Of a stretch of 51,820 nt of DNA, positions 30,941 through 41,131 are shown piece after piece. The notes below the pieces were generated by a model that saw nothing but the letters and a program-made list of their open reading frames with translations, ran no database searches and was not told where the DNA came from. Position 1 is the stretch's first letter; each line of letters starts with the position of its first letter. The position numbers and the translations under genes were made by a program. This DNA is from Stentor coeruleus. Its lineage: Eukaryota; Ciliophora; Heterotrichea; Heterotrichida; Stentoridae. The stretch lies in contig MPUH01000474.1 of the NCBI GenBank assembly GCA_001970955.1, positions 1-51,820 of the forward strand, in the 5' to 3' direction.

Positions 30941-31217
30941 TTACCAAATGAATATTATCTATAAAAATAACATTCCTTTATAGTCTTCAAATACTTATTT
31001 TACCATAATAAAATATCTAATCCTTTAGATTTCTAATATTATAAAAAATATTATCATCATATTCGCATACTCTAAAAAGCTATCCTGTTTATTTTTAGAA
31101 TATTGATAAATACTTTCTAATATCCACTGCCAAATCTTCATTATAACAGTTTTGATTTTAATATATAATTAAATGGATTTCAGTATTAATTTTATATATC
31201 TATAAGATTTTATTTAT

Positions 31218-31826
31218 CTAGGATTTTACTTTCACGACAAATTTTTCGAGGAGAAAATCTCTACCACGTTTTCTCTTTACATGGAATAACCCAAGGTCAT
31301 CCCCTATCATATAATTTGGGATAAAAATATCAATCATTATTGAGTCTTGAAGGGCCATAATACTATGTATATTCCTGTACTTTTTAGTAGCGAAAAGGAC
31401 ACTTCCAGTCTTACAGATCCCTTTTTTTGAATACTTATACCAATTTTTATTCACATGGGGGTTCAATGTTAGGTAGCGGACACTACCATATATGATTCCA
31501 CTACAAATAACTTGATTCGGGTGATCATGAAGAGGAAACATAGTATCTTTTGGCATGAAAAAACATTTAATACCTAACTTTTCGGAGTCATAAATATTGA
31601 CTTCGGTTATTTTTTTCTGAGTGAAAAAACAGTGTAGGAACTCTGAAATTGGCCCCAAGTCTTTGAGAAGGTCATTCTTAAACTGCTGTTTTATCATACG
31701 ACAAAGTATTTTTTTGTTATTGGTTTGAATCTCTTCAGCCATTTCTGCAATCAATGCCGGATCATCAGCAATAGATTCAGCTAATTTCACCAATTTAGTC
31801 AAATTCGATTCGGATCCACTGTTCAT
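31218..31826 (-). CDS. PCO/ADO-type thiol dioxygenase
   Basis: Iron-dependent thiol dioxygenase family (plant cysteine oxidase / animal 2-aminoethanethiol dioxygenase), which adds O2 to small thiols or to N-terminal cysteines of proteins and so can act as an oxygen sensor. The 202-aa product has a helical N-terminal part (1-65) and a cupin fold. MPKDTMFPLHDHPNQVICSG holds two iron-ligand histidines (near 100 and 102), followed by GIIYGSVRYLTLN. The third ligand is His near 154 (YRNIHSIMAL), followed by MIDIFIPNY, the family C-terminal strand. All three ligands are present and length is close to the family norm. Single exon, ATG after ATTATACAAT, stop TAG. Confidence 0.9.
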   Translation of the reverse strand: MNSGSESNLTKLVKLAESIADDPALIAEMAEEIQTNNKKILCRMIKQQFKNDLLKDLGPISEFLHCFFTQKKITEVNIYDSEKLGIKCFFMPKDTMFPLHDHPNQVICSGIIYGSVRYLTLNPHVNKNWYKYSKKGICKTGSVLFATKKYRNIHSIMALQDSIMIDIFIPNYMIGDDLGLFHVKRKRGRDFLLEKFVVKVKS

Positions 31827-31913
31827 ATTGTATAATATAATAAATGGTGCTTTTTTATATCACTAATGACTTCAAATAATCTTCTTTAAATGATGATTAA
31901 TAGATTTTATTTA

Positions 31914-31978
31914 ATAATTATTATAAGTAAAGTTCAATTTCAAATNATAATTATTATAAGTAAAGTTCAATTTCAAAT
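31914..31978. repeat. 32-bp duplication around a single N
   Basis: 31914-31945 and 31947-31978 are identical, with N at 31946. Likely an unmerged contig overlap. Confidence 0.8.
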
Positions 31979-32775
31979 GCTAAAGAGCTTTAAAAAGGTT
32001 TAGAAATTATAAAACGATTAGGTTTTATTGTATTATATATTATAAATCTCTAGTTATTTTATATGAAAAATGTTTAAATAAAATCATATATATTTTTAAA
32101 ACTCTTAAGAAAAATATAGATAGGAAACTTATATGAAATAAATAGTTTTGTATTTGTAAAATTTGATTATGATTTGTATATAAAATATAAGAATTTTTGT
32201 TTAGGAGGCAAAGTTAGTGTATAAAAATATATACAAGAATATTATTTTAGTTATATGATTATGATATAAAGATAGGATACTTAAGATAGATTTTGTGGAA
32301 TTTTTAGCTAATTTGGCAATATCAACAATTAATAAAGTTAATTTTTTACTATGGAATTGGATTAGTGGGTTTCGATATGATTTTGGTTTAATAAAGAAAA
32401 TGATGTTTTTAAGTGTATATTGTGAAATTTGGAGAGAAGAAAGATAGAAAGTATTTGAAAAATATGAAGGTTTAAAACATCATTTCTTTCGTATTTTTTA
32501 ATCTTATAACCTTTTTTCAAGACATTGAGATGGAATTTATTATTAGATTACTATGAGTTGTAATAGTATATACTTTAATGTAGTGATTTCTAAAAGGAAT
32601 CAAAAAGTTAGTAAGAAAGCACTGCCATATTTGGTGTTACTGGATAATAACTTAGGATTATTTATAAACTATTTAGTATTCAATTTAATTATATATGCTT
32701 TTTACTAAAATATAAGGGTTTTAAATTTACAATTTGACAAATTTAATAGTCTAAAGATTATAATATACTTAATGA

Positions 32776-32880
32776 TGCCACATAACCAGCGACAACGAGT
32801 GGTTTAATATACCGAATCTGCCTAAAGAAAGAGATCGTAGGACAAACAATTCTTGATCGGACAAGGTTTAAACCATGGCA
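32776..32880 (+). ncRNA. Candidate structured RNA with nested stems
   Basis: Four stems nest in order: TGCCA (32776-32780) with TGGCA (32876-32880); TGGTTTAA (32800-32807) with TTAAACCA (32868-32875); CCGA (32812-32815) with TCGG (32857-32860); AAGAA (32825-32829) with TTCTT (32850-32854). A 19-nt bulge (cataaccagcgacaacgag) lies on the 5' side only. The segment is richer in G and C than its surroundings. It does not match tRNA, 5S, U1, U2, U4, U5, U6, SRP, RNase P or U3 features I know. The 20-mer at 32888-32907 right behind it recurs at window position 1. Strand is uncertain, because the reverse complement folds equally well. Confidence 0.4.
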
Positions 32881-33580
32881 CCTTAACTATCACCCACTTT
32901 AAACTTTTAAACTTTAATGATATTAAATGTTTTAATAGCTAATGCTATATTTTATTTTGTTTATACATCATTAGGAAAATATTTTACTGATACTAGAAAA
33001 AATATTTTTTATCTATAGTTAAACTTATTAAAGTACATAAAATTAGATTCCTGTAGACAATCTAGACTTACATGATAAATTCATTATTATTTATTAAAAA
33101 TATTAGATTTACTGTATAATCACAGGAGAATCTTAAACCTAATCAGCTAACTCCACACAAGAATCTTAAAAAATTAAACAACCCATCCTAATAAAAATCA
33201 AAAAAAATTTCAAAAATGAAATCAATACCCTAAGCTTGATTTAAAAAGTGAAATAGATAATTATACTACAGGATTTTTATGAAGATATACTACCAGATTT
33301 GTCTTATTTTTTTTACATATATTGCTCCAAGATATGATAGCTTTGAATAAAATACGCCTTAGTATGGTAAAGCAGGAAGATGAAAAGGTTCATTACTAGA
33401 TTGTATAGTATTGAAGTCTACTAAGAACTTTAAACATTTCAACTTCTTATATTCCACTTTGCACAAATTTTAGGTAAAAATTATAAACCTTCACTTATAA
33501 TTTTCCTAAAGCCTCTGAGACAAATATTGCATTCTAAGTTATTATGCTTGGCTAAATTCCATATTTGTTGAAAAATATAA

Positions 33581-34693
33581 ATGGCAAAGTGGATTGCTCT
33601 TATGGCTTTAGGTCTGGTTTCAGCCTTGGTTGAAATTCCCCTCTTCCCTGTTCATAAAACAGAAGAAGAAAGATACGCTTTTTTCAAAAGGCGTCAAATT
33701 CGTCACCAACTAAACAGTAGTCCAATCTACGTCCCTATTTCTAACTATGAAGATGCTCAATACTATGGTCCAGTCTCCCTCGGTACTCCTCTTCAGAATT
33801 TCCAAGTGATTTTTGACACTGGTAGTTCAAATCTTTGGGTTCCTTCCCATGCTTGCACAGCCATAGCCTGCAAACTTCATAATAAATACAATGCTGCAGC
33901 TTCCTCAACATACGTAGCCAATGGTACTGCTTTTGTAATCCAATATGGTTCAGGTTCAGTCAAAGGTTTCCTATCTCAAGATGTTGTAACCTGGGGTAAC
34001 GCAAAAGTCAATAACCAAACCTTTGCCGAAATTACAGCTGAAAGCGGTATTGCTTTTGATGCTGGAAAATTCGATGGTATTCTTGGTATGGCTTGGCAAT
34101 CAATTTCAGTAGATAATGTTGTCCCTGTCTTCCAAAATCTCTGGGCTCAAGGATCAATTTCAAGTAACAGTTTTGCATTTTACTTAACTAAACAACCAGG
34201 ACAATCAGGAAGTACTTTAACTCTTGGTGGTTATAGCGATAGTCTATCATTAAATGATTGGAATTATGCTCCTCTTATTACAACAGACTATTGGAGAATT
34301 GCTATAGATGGTATTTGGGTTGGAAATAATAAGATCAACTTTAAGAATATTCATGGTATTGTTGATAGTGGGACATCTTTATTAGTTGGATCTTTATTAT
34401 TAGCTGATGCTATTAAAAAAGATGTTGGAACTGTTAGTAAAGACTGTAGTAATATTAACAGCCTACCTGCTGTGAATATTCAGATTAATGGTAAGAATTA
34501 TACTATGAATTCAGTTGACTATGTACTTGAACTTACATCTGGAGGTCAAAGTGAATGTATTAATGGATTTGATGCTATGGTTATGCCTGCTCAATTAAGT
34601 GATACTTTGATACTTGGTGATCTTTTTATTAGAAAGTTCTATACTTTGTTTGACTTCGATAATAAGCAAGTAGGATTCGCTACAGCTATTTAG
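33581..34693 (+). CDS. Pepsin-like aspartic protease (cathepsin D type)
   Basis: Secretory or lysosomal endopeptidase, 370 aa, normal for the family. A signal peptide (about 1-16) is followed by a basic propeptide (VEIPLFPVHKTEEERYAFFK). The mature lobe begins near YYGPVSLGTPLQNF. The catalytic motifs are complete: FDTGSSNLWVPS (Asp 79) and IVDSGTSLLVG (Asp 262), with flap Tyr in IQYGSGSVKGF. DGILGMAW and the C-terminal LILGDLFIRKFYTLFDFDNK are canonical. No membrane anchor or GPI signal. Likely a food-vacuole digestive enzyme. Codons are richer in C than in most neighbours, as in a highly expressed gene. ATG after AAATATAA, stop TAG. It converges with the next minus-strand gene, 191 bp between stops. 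Confidence 0.97.
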   Translation: MAKWIALMALGLVSALVEIPLFPVHKTEEERYAFFKRRQIRHQLNSSPIYVPISNYEDAQYYGPVSLGTPLQNFQVIFDTGSSNLWVPSHACTAIACKLHNKYNAAASSTYVANGTAFVIQYGSGSVKGFLSQDVVTWGNAKVNNQTFAEITAESGIAFDAGKFDGILGMAWQSISVDNVVPVFQNLWAQGSISSNSFAFYLTKQPGQSGSTLTLGGYSDSLSLNDWNYAPLITTDYWRIAIDGIWVGNNKINFKNIHGIVDSGTSLLVGSLLLADAIKKDVGTVSKDCSNINSLPAVNIQINGKNYTMNSVDYVLELTSGGQSECINGFDAMVMPAQLSDTLILGDLFIRKFYTLFDFDNKQVGFATAI

Positions 34694-34884
34694 ATTAAGT
34701 TTATCGATTAGTTTATTTATGGTTTTAGGATTTTATGATTGGAGTTTTTTTTATTGTTTAGGATTTTTATGTAGGGCTGGTTTATAGAATTTTAGATTAG
34801 AAAATAAAATTTTTTTAATAGGGTAAGTTAGTTTAGGTTAAAATATTATATGATGTTATAATAATTTGGGATACTGGTAAAAAT

Positions 34885-36015
34885 TTAATTACTTATAAAT
34901 GAACTCCAGTCTTTTGAATTATTTACAATGAATGTGAGCTTGTGGATTCCTTGTCCTATTTCTTTGATATGAAGTGTATCATTATCAAGAAACCTGTTAA
35001 GAATACCTAAATATAACGGTAAATCATGAGTGTTACTCTCCCCAATCACCAAAAGAAAAGCTTGTAAAATATCTTCTTCAGTAGCAATTTCCTCTGGATT
35101 GCTTTCATTAAACAAACACATGCTTATGTTATTCATAAGCATAGCAACAGAGTCATGGATTTCTCCTATCGACTTACACGAAGTTATTTCAACAAGGTTG
35201 GCAACCGCTTTCATATAATTTTCATTTCTATCTTTAACAAGTTTTCTTAACACCAAACAATTTACCTTAAGTTCATTAAAACTCTGTAATCCTCTCAAAT
35301 ACACATCCTGCGTTTCTTGAAAACTTTCTTTTCTCAACAATACCAAAAAAGCTAACAACTCATTACTAATAATAGCATTTCTAACAATACCTTGTACATC
35401 TTTAATATTATTCGGTAATCCCAAAAAGAACTTTGGTATAACTTTGACTAGAATTAGTATAAAACTTAATATAATTTCATCAGTATCTTGAATAAGTCCT
35501 AATATATTTTCATAATATTCCGGTTTTAAAGAGAGTTTACTATTTTTTCTATAACAGTAATTGCTTACAAAACTTTGTCGGAATTTTCTTATGATCCGAT
35601 AAAGAGTACAGTCTTTTTTTTCGATAAGAAAAGCATGTAGAGCTTTTTTGTGAGGGTCTGTTTCAACTTCGTAAGAAAATGTTTGCAGGTTGGTAATGCT
35701 TTGGGGCCATAAACATGCTCGGGATTGGTCTATTGTTGGGACATTTCGCATAGAATTTATTTTGTTCCACACAAAAGCGACTTTAGAACTGGAATCATGA
35801 TAGCTTTGCCAATACTGAATTACTTCAACAACAGGTTTACACCATGGTGATTGTTTGAAAGCTTCCATTTCTTCTCTGAAAATCACGATCCATTCAGAAG
35901 AGTTTTCTAGAAAGCCATCAACTTTAGCGAAGTGTTCAATCATTTCTTTGTTTTTCTTCATGAAGTATTGTTTTTCATTTTTCACACTGAGTTTCCTACA
36001 AGGTTTTTGTCCCAT
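34885..36015 (-). CDS. VPS9-domain-like protein
   Basis: 376 aa, soluble, mostly helical. The C-terminal part resembles the VPS9 domain of Rab5-type guanine nucleotide exchange factors. CKSIGEIHDSVAMLMNNIS precedes EEDILQAFLLVIGESNTHDL (the family has ADDLLPVLxYVxIxSxPxNL), then LYLGILNRFLDN and GIHKLTFIVN (family FIExF and LxSAxxFI). If right, it acts in endosomal or phagosomal traffic. The N-terminus MGQKPCRK has Gly2 and Cys6, so myristoylation plus palmitoylation is possible. The conserved Asp/Pro of the VPS9 core is not certain, so exchange activity is unproven. Single exon, stop TAA. Confidence 0.55.
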   Translation of the reverse strand: MGQKPCRKLSVKNEKQYFMKKNKEMIEHFAKVDGFLENSSEWIVIFREEMEAFKQSPWCKPVVEVIQYWQSYHDSSSKVAFVWNKINSMRNVPTIDQSRACLWPQSITNLQTFSYEVETDPHKKALHAFLIEKKDCTLYRIIRKFRQSFVSNYCYRKNSKLSLKPEYYENILGLIQDTDEIILSFILILVKVIPKFFLGLPNNIKDVQGIVRNAIISNELLAFLVLLRKESFQETQDVYLRGLQSFNELKVNCLVLRKLVKDRNENYMKAVANLVEITSCKSIGEIHDSVAMLMNNISMCLFNESNPEEIATEEDILQAFLLVIGESNTHDLPLYLGILNRFLDNDTLHIKEIGQGIHKLTFIVNNSKDWSSFISN

Positions 36016-36963
36016 TATTTCACCAGATATTTATTATGTTTTGTAAAATGTGGTTTTATGTGTGTGGATTTTATATAAAATTATGTTTTAGATTTGTTTT
36101 AAAAGATTAAAGGTTTTAGATATGTTTGGGTTATGGCTGTAAATTTTTTATGCTTTTTTTTGTTGATTTTTTATGCTTTTGGATGATTATTTTGATTTGT
36201 TAAAGAAGTGGGTGTTTAGATGTTAAATGTATGAATTATATCTATGATTGCTGTTAATATTATTTGAAATATAGGTGGAAAATACAATTGGGATGATAAT
36301 CAGCATGAAATGAAGTTGGGGTTTATAAGTGAAGATATGTTGCATAATATTATTTTGGATTATGCGGAGGATTTTGTAATGGTTTAAGTTTTATTTGAAA
36401 AAAAATGTTAGAATAGAAGAAAGATTTTAATATGTAGTGGGAATGATTTTTTGCAATATGAGTTTGGATATAAATAATTGATTATAATACTATTCTACAT
36501 AGAAAGTTCTAAAATCAGAACAGAACCTTCACTTTCATTACAAAGTCTGCTTTTTAGTTTTAAAAACCAAAAAAAGCTTATCAAAAAAAAAGTTGTCTCT
36601 CTCCCTCTATCTAAGAAATTCTATAAAAATATTTATTTTAAGTTTATTTGATGGTTCAATAAAATTAAATCATAATCAACTAACAATTAATTAAAAGATT
36701 TAAAAATAGCACGCACTACCTCAAACAAAATTCCTAATACAAAAAAATCCAATACTTTATAAAATCATCATCTAAATATCAATTATCTATCACAACCATC
36801 TCAAATCCTCAAATCAAATAAAAAATCCTATACCACTTCCTAAAAACTTATCATCCACCAAATCATATCTTATCCCAAATTTTTCCCAATCATATCCTAC
36901 ACATCCTAACCAAAAAATCAACATAAAATTTTAAATAGCCACTTATAAAACCATAACTACCTA
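36016..36963. other. Intergenic between two minus-strand genes
   Basis: G/T-rich on the + strand to about 36480, then A/C-rich to the end of the SAS6-like gene. No ORF, RNA or repeat. Confidence 0.5.
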
Positions 36964-37641
36964 TTATTTATTAGTAGACTTTTTAGGGTTTTTCTGCAAT
37001 TGCAAAAGCAGTGAAGGATTTTTAACTTTCACAAGTGCTGAAATATCTTGTAGTCTAGCTTGTAATATAGCTAACTTGCTTTTAACTGAGTTATATCTAA
37101 AAGTTATCTGTTGTCTAACAAGTTCTTCAGATGTAGCGACAAAATCCAAAGACAAAAGTTCAATGAATTTATATTCAATATTTTGAATGAAATCTAATCT
37201 TGCTCTTCCATCTCGATGCATTATAAAAACAGCAAGAAAAGAATGAGGTTCTTTTATACAAGCATTAAGCATTCTGACTAATATTGTTGGCATTTCAGAG
37301 AATTCTATCATGAGCTTTTGTGATTCTTGCATTCTTCTAAAAGCAGCTTCGTCTAGGCTTTGAACATAATGGAAGAAAATGTCATTTTCGCTTGTCAGCT
37401 CGATTTTTATATGCCGAGGGTTTGAGTCTTCACCTAAAACTAGAACTTTTACTTTTATGGCTTCTAAAGTTCCAACTTCTTGAGGCCCACTTCCTGTATC
37501 TTGTATTCTTAGTTCAAATGGAACTTCTCGATCATATGAAACATGATGGCCTTCACCTAAACTTGGGTCCATTTCTTCGATAGCTGAGAAGTCAAAAGAA
37601 TTTAGAATACTATCGACTCGATCTGCTCTCTCGTCTTGCAT
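36964..37641 (-). CDS. SAS6-like protein (N-terminal domain only)
   Basis: The 225-aa product corresponds to the globular N-terminal domain of SAS-6, the centriole/basal-body cartwheel protein: IKIELTSENDIFFHY, then KLMIEFSEMPTILVRML, then RLDFIQNIEYKFIELLSLDF and VRQQITFRYNSVKSKLAILQ. True SAS-6 continues into a long coiled coil; here the chain ends about 30 residues after the domain (LQLQKNPKKSTNK). That domain-only layout fits SAS6-like (SAS6L), a paralogue found in apicomplexans, ciliates and trypanosomes near basal bodies or apical structures. The N-terminal 30 residues are acidic and variable. ATG after ATAATATAAT, stop TAA, single exon. Confidence 0.75.
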   Translation of the reverse strand: MQDERADRVDSILNSFDFSAIEEMDPSLGEGHHVSYDREVPFELRIQDTGSGPQEVGTLEAIKVKVLVLGEDSNPRHIKIELTSENDIFFHYVQSLDEAAFRRMQESQKLMIEFSEMPTILVRMLNACIKEPHSFLAVFIMHRDGRARLDFIQNIEYKFIELLSLDFVATSEELVRQQITFRYNSVKSKLAILQARLQDISALVKVKNPSLLLQLQKNPKKSTNK

Positions 37642-38218
37642 ATTATATTATAGCCATGGGTTATTTAATTTAGATGGTTTTACAAAACTTTTTAAGTAGA
37701 ATGTAAATAGTCTAGTTTTATGATTATTTAATTTTCACTTTGAAATAAGCTATGGATTTTACATGAAGTAACTGAAAAACTTTAATAATTTTTTATTAAG
37801 TTGTATATGAATTGTGATAAAAATTAAGATAAATTTTATCTGGGAAATTATGATAAATTATAAGAGAAGTGAAAATGATGTGAAGTTTTAGTATTAAAAA
37901 AAGTGAAGTTTTTTATTGGGATGCATTTTTAGGTTTTATTAGAGGTTTTAATGCGGAATGTGTTGATTGAAGTTTTTCTTATNCATTTTTAGGTTTTATT
38001 AGAGGTTTTAATGCGGAATGTGTTGATTGAAGTTTTTCTTATTGCAACCTGTTGATATTATATTAATGGATTTTTTGTTTAGAGAAAAAATTTTAAGAGA
38101 TTATCTAAATAGTATACCTCATAAACATAAACTATTATTCAAATAACTAGTCACATTTTGATGGTCACTTATCAACAATCCTAGATTTTATAATTATATA
38201 AATATTCTAATATAAAAT
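37642..38218. other. Divergent promoter region with an N-joined duplication
   Basis: About 580 bp between SAS6-like (-) and SART3/Prp24 (+). G/T-rich left, A-rich right; N at 37983. No ORF. Confidence 0.5.
37924..38042. repeat. 59-bp duplication around a single N
   Basis: 37924-37982 and 37984-38042 are identical, with N at 37983. Likely an unmerged contig overlap. Confidence 0.85.
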
Positions 38219-40210
38219 ATGGAACCAAATTCTCTTTCAGAGTCTGTCTGGATTGAAAAACTACAAAACTCTTCATCTCCTTTGCCGTATAAAAAAGCAT
38301 TCAAAGAGTTTTTCTGTAATATTAACATAGACCCAATACTTCTTATAAATTACATCAAGACTTTTGACAGAAATACTATAGAAAATGTATTCATCTTAGC
38401 AAAAAAATACATAAGAAACATTGATATCTGGTTAGAATATCTAAAAAAACTAGAACTCGAGAATGAAAAAAGGACTTTTTTCACAGAACTTTTTACAATC
38501 CCAAGACCCGGTTTAGACGATGCTTGGAAAACTTATGAAAATTGGGAAAAAAACCTTCAAGCAAAAGAAAAAATGCGAGAATTGTATATAAAAACTTTCT
38601 CTGATTGGACTTATGAAGAAGAAAGCTATAAAGTTCTTGAAAACTCACAGAATTTCGGACTTGCACATCTTAAAGCTTATTATCAATATAATAAAGATCC
38701 AATACGTAGATATATATTTGAAGAAGTACTTCGTAAATACCCAAATTCAGCAGAAATCTGGCAGGAATATTTGGTTTCTGAACTTAATGATAAATCTTCA
38801 GCACTTTTTATATGTAAAAGAGCCTTAAGATGTCTTCCAAATAATATAACTTTTTGGTCATATCTTATATTACTATATGAAGACTTTAATAAGCCATTTA
38901 CAAGTAAATTATATATAGGAAAATTTAAAAAAGCTCTCGAACAAGCATTTGAAGATGCCAGCGATTTAACTCGTTTATGGAAAGAATACAGTCAAAGTGC
39001 TAAAAGATCCTCACAAGATCAGCTTCAAATTTTAATCGAAGGGGAAAATTGGCTTGCTGAATATTATCCTCCACAACATTTAGTTTTAAAAGCTTATAGG
39101 GCAAATATTACTGATAATATCCAACTATTTGAAGAAATTGTAAAAGAACAAGGAAGTTCAGCAGCAGTTTGGGATGTTTATATAAAATATTTAGAAGATA
39201 AAAACAATAATAAAGCACGACAAGTTTATAGAAGAGCACTTGAGTATACAAAAGATAACCCTAGAATGATAGCTTTGAAATATATTGATTATGAAAATCG
39301 ACATGGGACTATTGAAGATGTTTTACAAGCTAGGGTTAAAGCATATAAAAGATTATCAAGGGATATTGAACCTATTAGTACTAAAGGGGAAAAGTTTAAG
39401 ATAAAAGCTAAAACTGTTAAAACAAGATATACAGCTTATGTTAGTAATCTTCCTGGAAATATGAAAGAACATCAATTAGAAGATATTTTAAAACAAATAT
39501 CTAGAGTTAGGGCAGTGAGGATTGTTAGAGACAGAAAAGGAAATTCAAGAGGTTTTGCGTATTGTGATTATGAAAGTGAAGAGGATTTGATACAAGCAGT
39601 GAGTTATTTTAATGGAAAAGAATTACAAGGTAATACATTATCAATGGCAGTATCAAAACCCCCAGAAGAAAATAAAAACGAAGAATGTACGCTTTTTGTC
39701 AACAACCTCCCTTTTGAAATTACCGAAAGCGAGTTATGTACTTTTCTTTCACCTTATGGGGGTATAAAAGCTATAAGAATCATCAAAGATCTTGAAGGTA
39801 AATGCAAAGGTTATGCATATGCTGAGTTTTTCGACCAATCATCTGTTGATAATGCAAGCCAAGTTGGTACTATAACAATACGTAATAGAAAAGTTTTATT
39901 AGAAAAATGCTCTCAAGATAAAGAACAAAAGTATCTTTTACATGTAAGTAATTTACCATATTCAGTTGAAGAATCTCAAGTTCAAACTTTATTCCCTAAT
40001 TCTATATCAATAACATTACCAAAAGATAAAGTAGGAAAATCAAGAGGGTTTGCTTTTGTGGAATTTGGCACAGAAAATGAAGCTATGGAAATACTTGAAA
40101 ATGAAAACCCAACATTGAATGGAAGACATTTAGTAATTAAAAGATCGTATAAAAAAGCTGCGGAGAAAAAAGCTTTAAACAATAGTGATTTTAAAAAATT
40201 CTTAAGCTAA
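38219..40210 (+). CDS. SART3/Prp24-type U4/U6 snRNP recycling factor
   Basis: RNA-binding protein that re-anneals U4 and U6 snRNAs after splicing. The 663-aa product has HAT (half-TPR) repeats over about 1-390 (RKYPNSAEIWQEYL, SSAAVWDVYIKYLEDKNNNK, RQVYRRALEYT), as in SART3. Three RRMs follow: near 405 (TAYVSNLPGN, SRGFAYCDYE), near 490 (TLFVNNLPFEI, CKGYAYAEFF) and near 575 (LHVSNLPYSVEE, SRGFAFVEFG). The C-terminus NNSDFKKFLS is the short LSm2-8-binding motif of Prp24/SART3. HAT plus three RRMs plus this tail makes the call firm. Animal SART3 has two RRMs, yeast Prp24 has four and no HAT, so this form is intermediate. Its presence fits active splicing of the tiny introns. Single exon, stop TAA. 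Confidence 0.9.
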   Translation: MEPNSLSESVWIEKLQNSSSPLPYKKAFKEFFCNINIDPILLINYIKTFDRNTIENVFILAKKYIRNIDIWLEYLKKLELENEKRTFFTELFTIPRPGLDDAWKTYENWEKNLQAKEKMRELYIKTFSDWTYEEESYKVLENSQNFGLAHLKAYYQYNKDPIRRYIFEEVLRKYPNSAEIWQEYLVSELNDKSSALFICKRALRCLPNNITFWSYLILLYEDFNKPFTSKLYIGKFKKALEQAFEDASDLTRLWKEYSQSAKRSSQDQLQILIEGENWLAEYYPPQHLVLKAYRANITDNIQLFEEIVKEQGSSAAVWDVYIKYLEDKNNNKARQVYRRALEYTKDNPRMIALKYIDYENRHGTIEDVLQARVKAYKRLSRDIEPISTKGEKFKIKAKTVKTRYTAYVSNLPGNMKEHQLEDILKQISRVRAVRIVRDRKGNSRGFAYCDYESEEDLIQAVSYFNGKELQGNTLSMAVSKPPEENKNEECTLFVNNLPFEITESELCTFLSPYGGIKAIRIIKDLEGKCKGYAYAEFFDQSSVDNASQVGTITIRNRKVLLEKCSQDKEQKYLLHVSNLPYSVEESQVQTLFPNSISITLPKDKVGKSRGFAFVEFGTENEAMEILENENPTLNGRHLVIKRSYKKAAEKKALNNSDFKKFLS

Positions 40211-41131
40211 ATATAGAAGATATGGTAAATATGTTTTTTATATAGAATTGAGTTTTTGAAGGATATATAGGTTTGTTATTAGGATGATAAATTTGGTGAG
40301 ATGAAAAAATAAATTATGTTTTAGACTTAGTTTAAAAAATTATCGGAGGATTATAATATGTGTAGAGATAGGAAGATATGCTTTTGATTATGGGTTAAGA
40401 ATTAGTTAGGATGGGTTCATAATGGAGTTTTTGGTAGACTTTTATAAAGAAAAACAGATATGTTATTAATAGAGATCGAGGAGGTTATGTTTAAAGCCTG
40501 ATTATTAAAGTATACCGTATACCACATTCAAGAATCTATAAACTCCATAAAATATTCAAGTGAAATTTACAGAAGGTCTTTAATATATTAGCCAAAAAGT
40601 ACTAAATTTCATATACTTTTGGAAAAAAAAGCATAGCATAGGATATCTTTTAAAATAAATTCATTAATAATAACCCTTATCCCTTAACTAAAATCCTAAG
40701 ATATATTTTATACAGCTTAAACCATTATATATCAATTATTAATAAAACAATAATTTCTGCTTAAACAAGTTTATAAATAATTTTTCTTGAATAATAAAAC
40801 ATGAAATTCTAAAAAAGCTAATCCTCAAATTACCCTTTTCTTAAGCATATAAGATAACTAATAAACTTAATTTGAAAGTAAGAGGTATAAATCTTATAAT
40901 AAAATTTTTTGGAAATCCTAGTGCTAATAATAGCTGATAATTTATATATAAAAAATCAGCAACAGACTAAATGGTTTTTTGCTAATAACTAAAGAAAGAT
41001 TATAACTAGATACAAAGAAATAAAATCAAATGAAGATTTACTTCAAGGCATAGTAAGGGATATAAATATTTTTTACATAGAATAGGCTTATAGGATCTGA
41101 TAACAAAATTTATATGGAAAATTAAATATAA
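40211..41131. other. Intergenic between two plus-strand genes
   Basis: G/T-rich after SART3 (3' flank), then A/C-richer from about 40500. No ORF or RNA seen. Confidence 0.5.

Larger units (their letters stand above)
31827..33580. other. Intergenic with structured-RNA candidate
   Basis: Left part is G/T-rich (5' flank of the dioxygenase gene) and includes an N-joined duplication. A nested-stem RNA candidate lies at 32776-32880. The right end is A/C-richer before the pepsin-like gene. A 60-codon frame at 33279 (+) starting MKIYYQICLIFFTYIA is interrupted by TAA, TAG and TGA and is not called. Confidence 0.5.

Noticed and set aside
32776..32907. Telomerase RNA or a known snRNA
   Set aside because: No template-like telomeric repeat and no recognisable U1, U2, U4, U5 or U6 core; left as unknown.
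33279..33470. Signal-peptide-like frame starting MKIYYQICLIFFTYIA
   Set aside because: Interrupted by TAA, TAG and TGA within 40 codons, not repaired by mini-introns; too weak to call even as a pseudogene.
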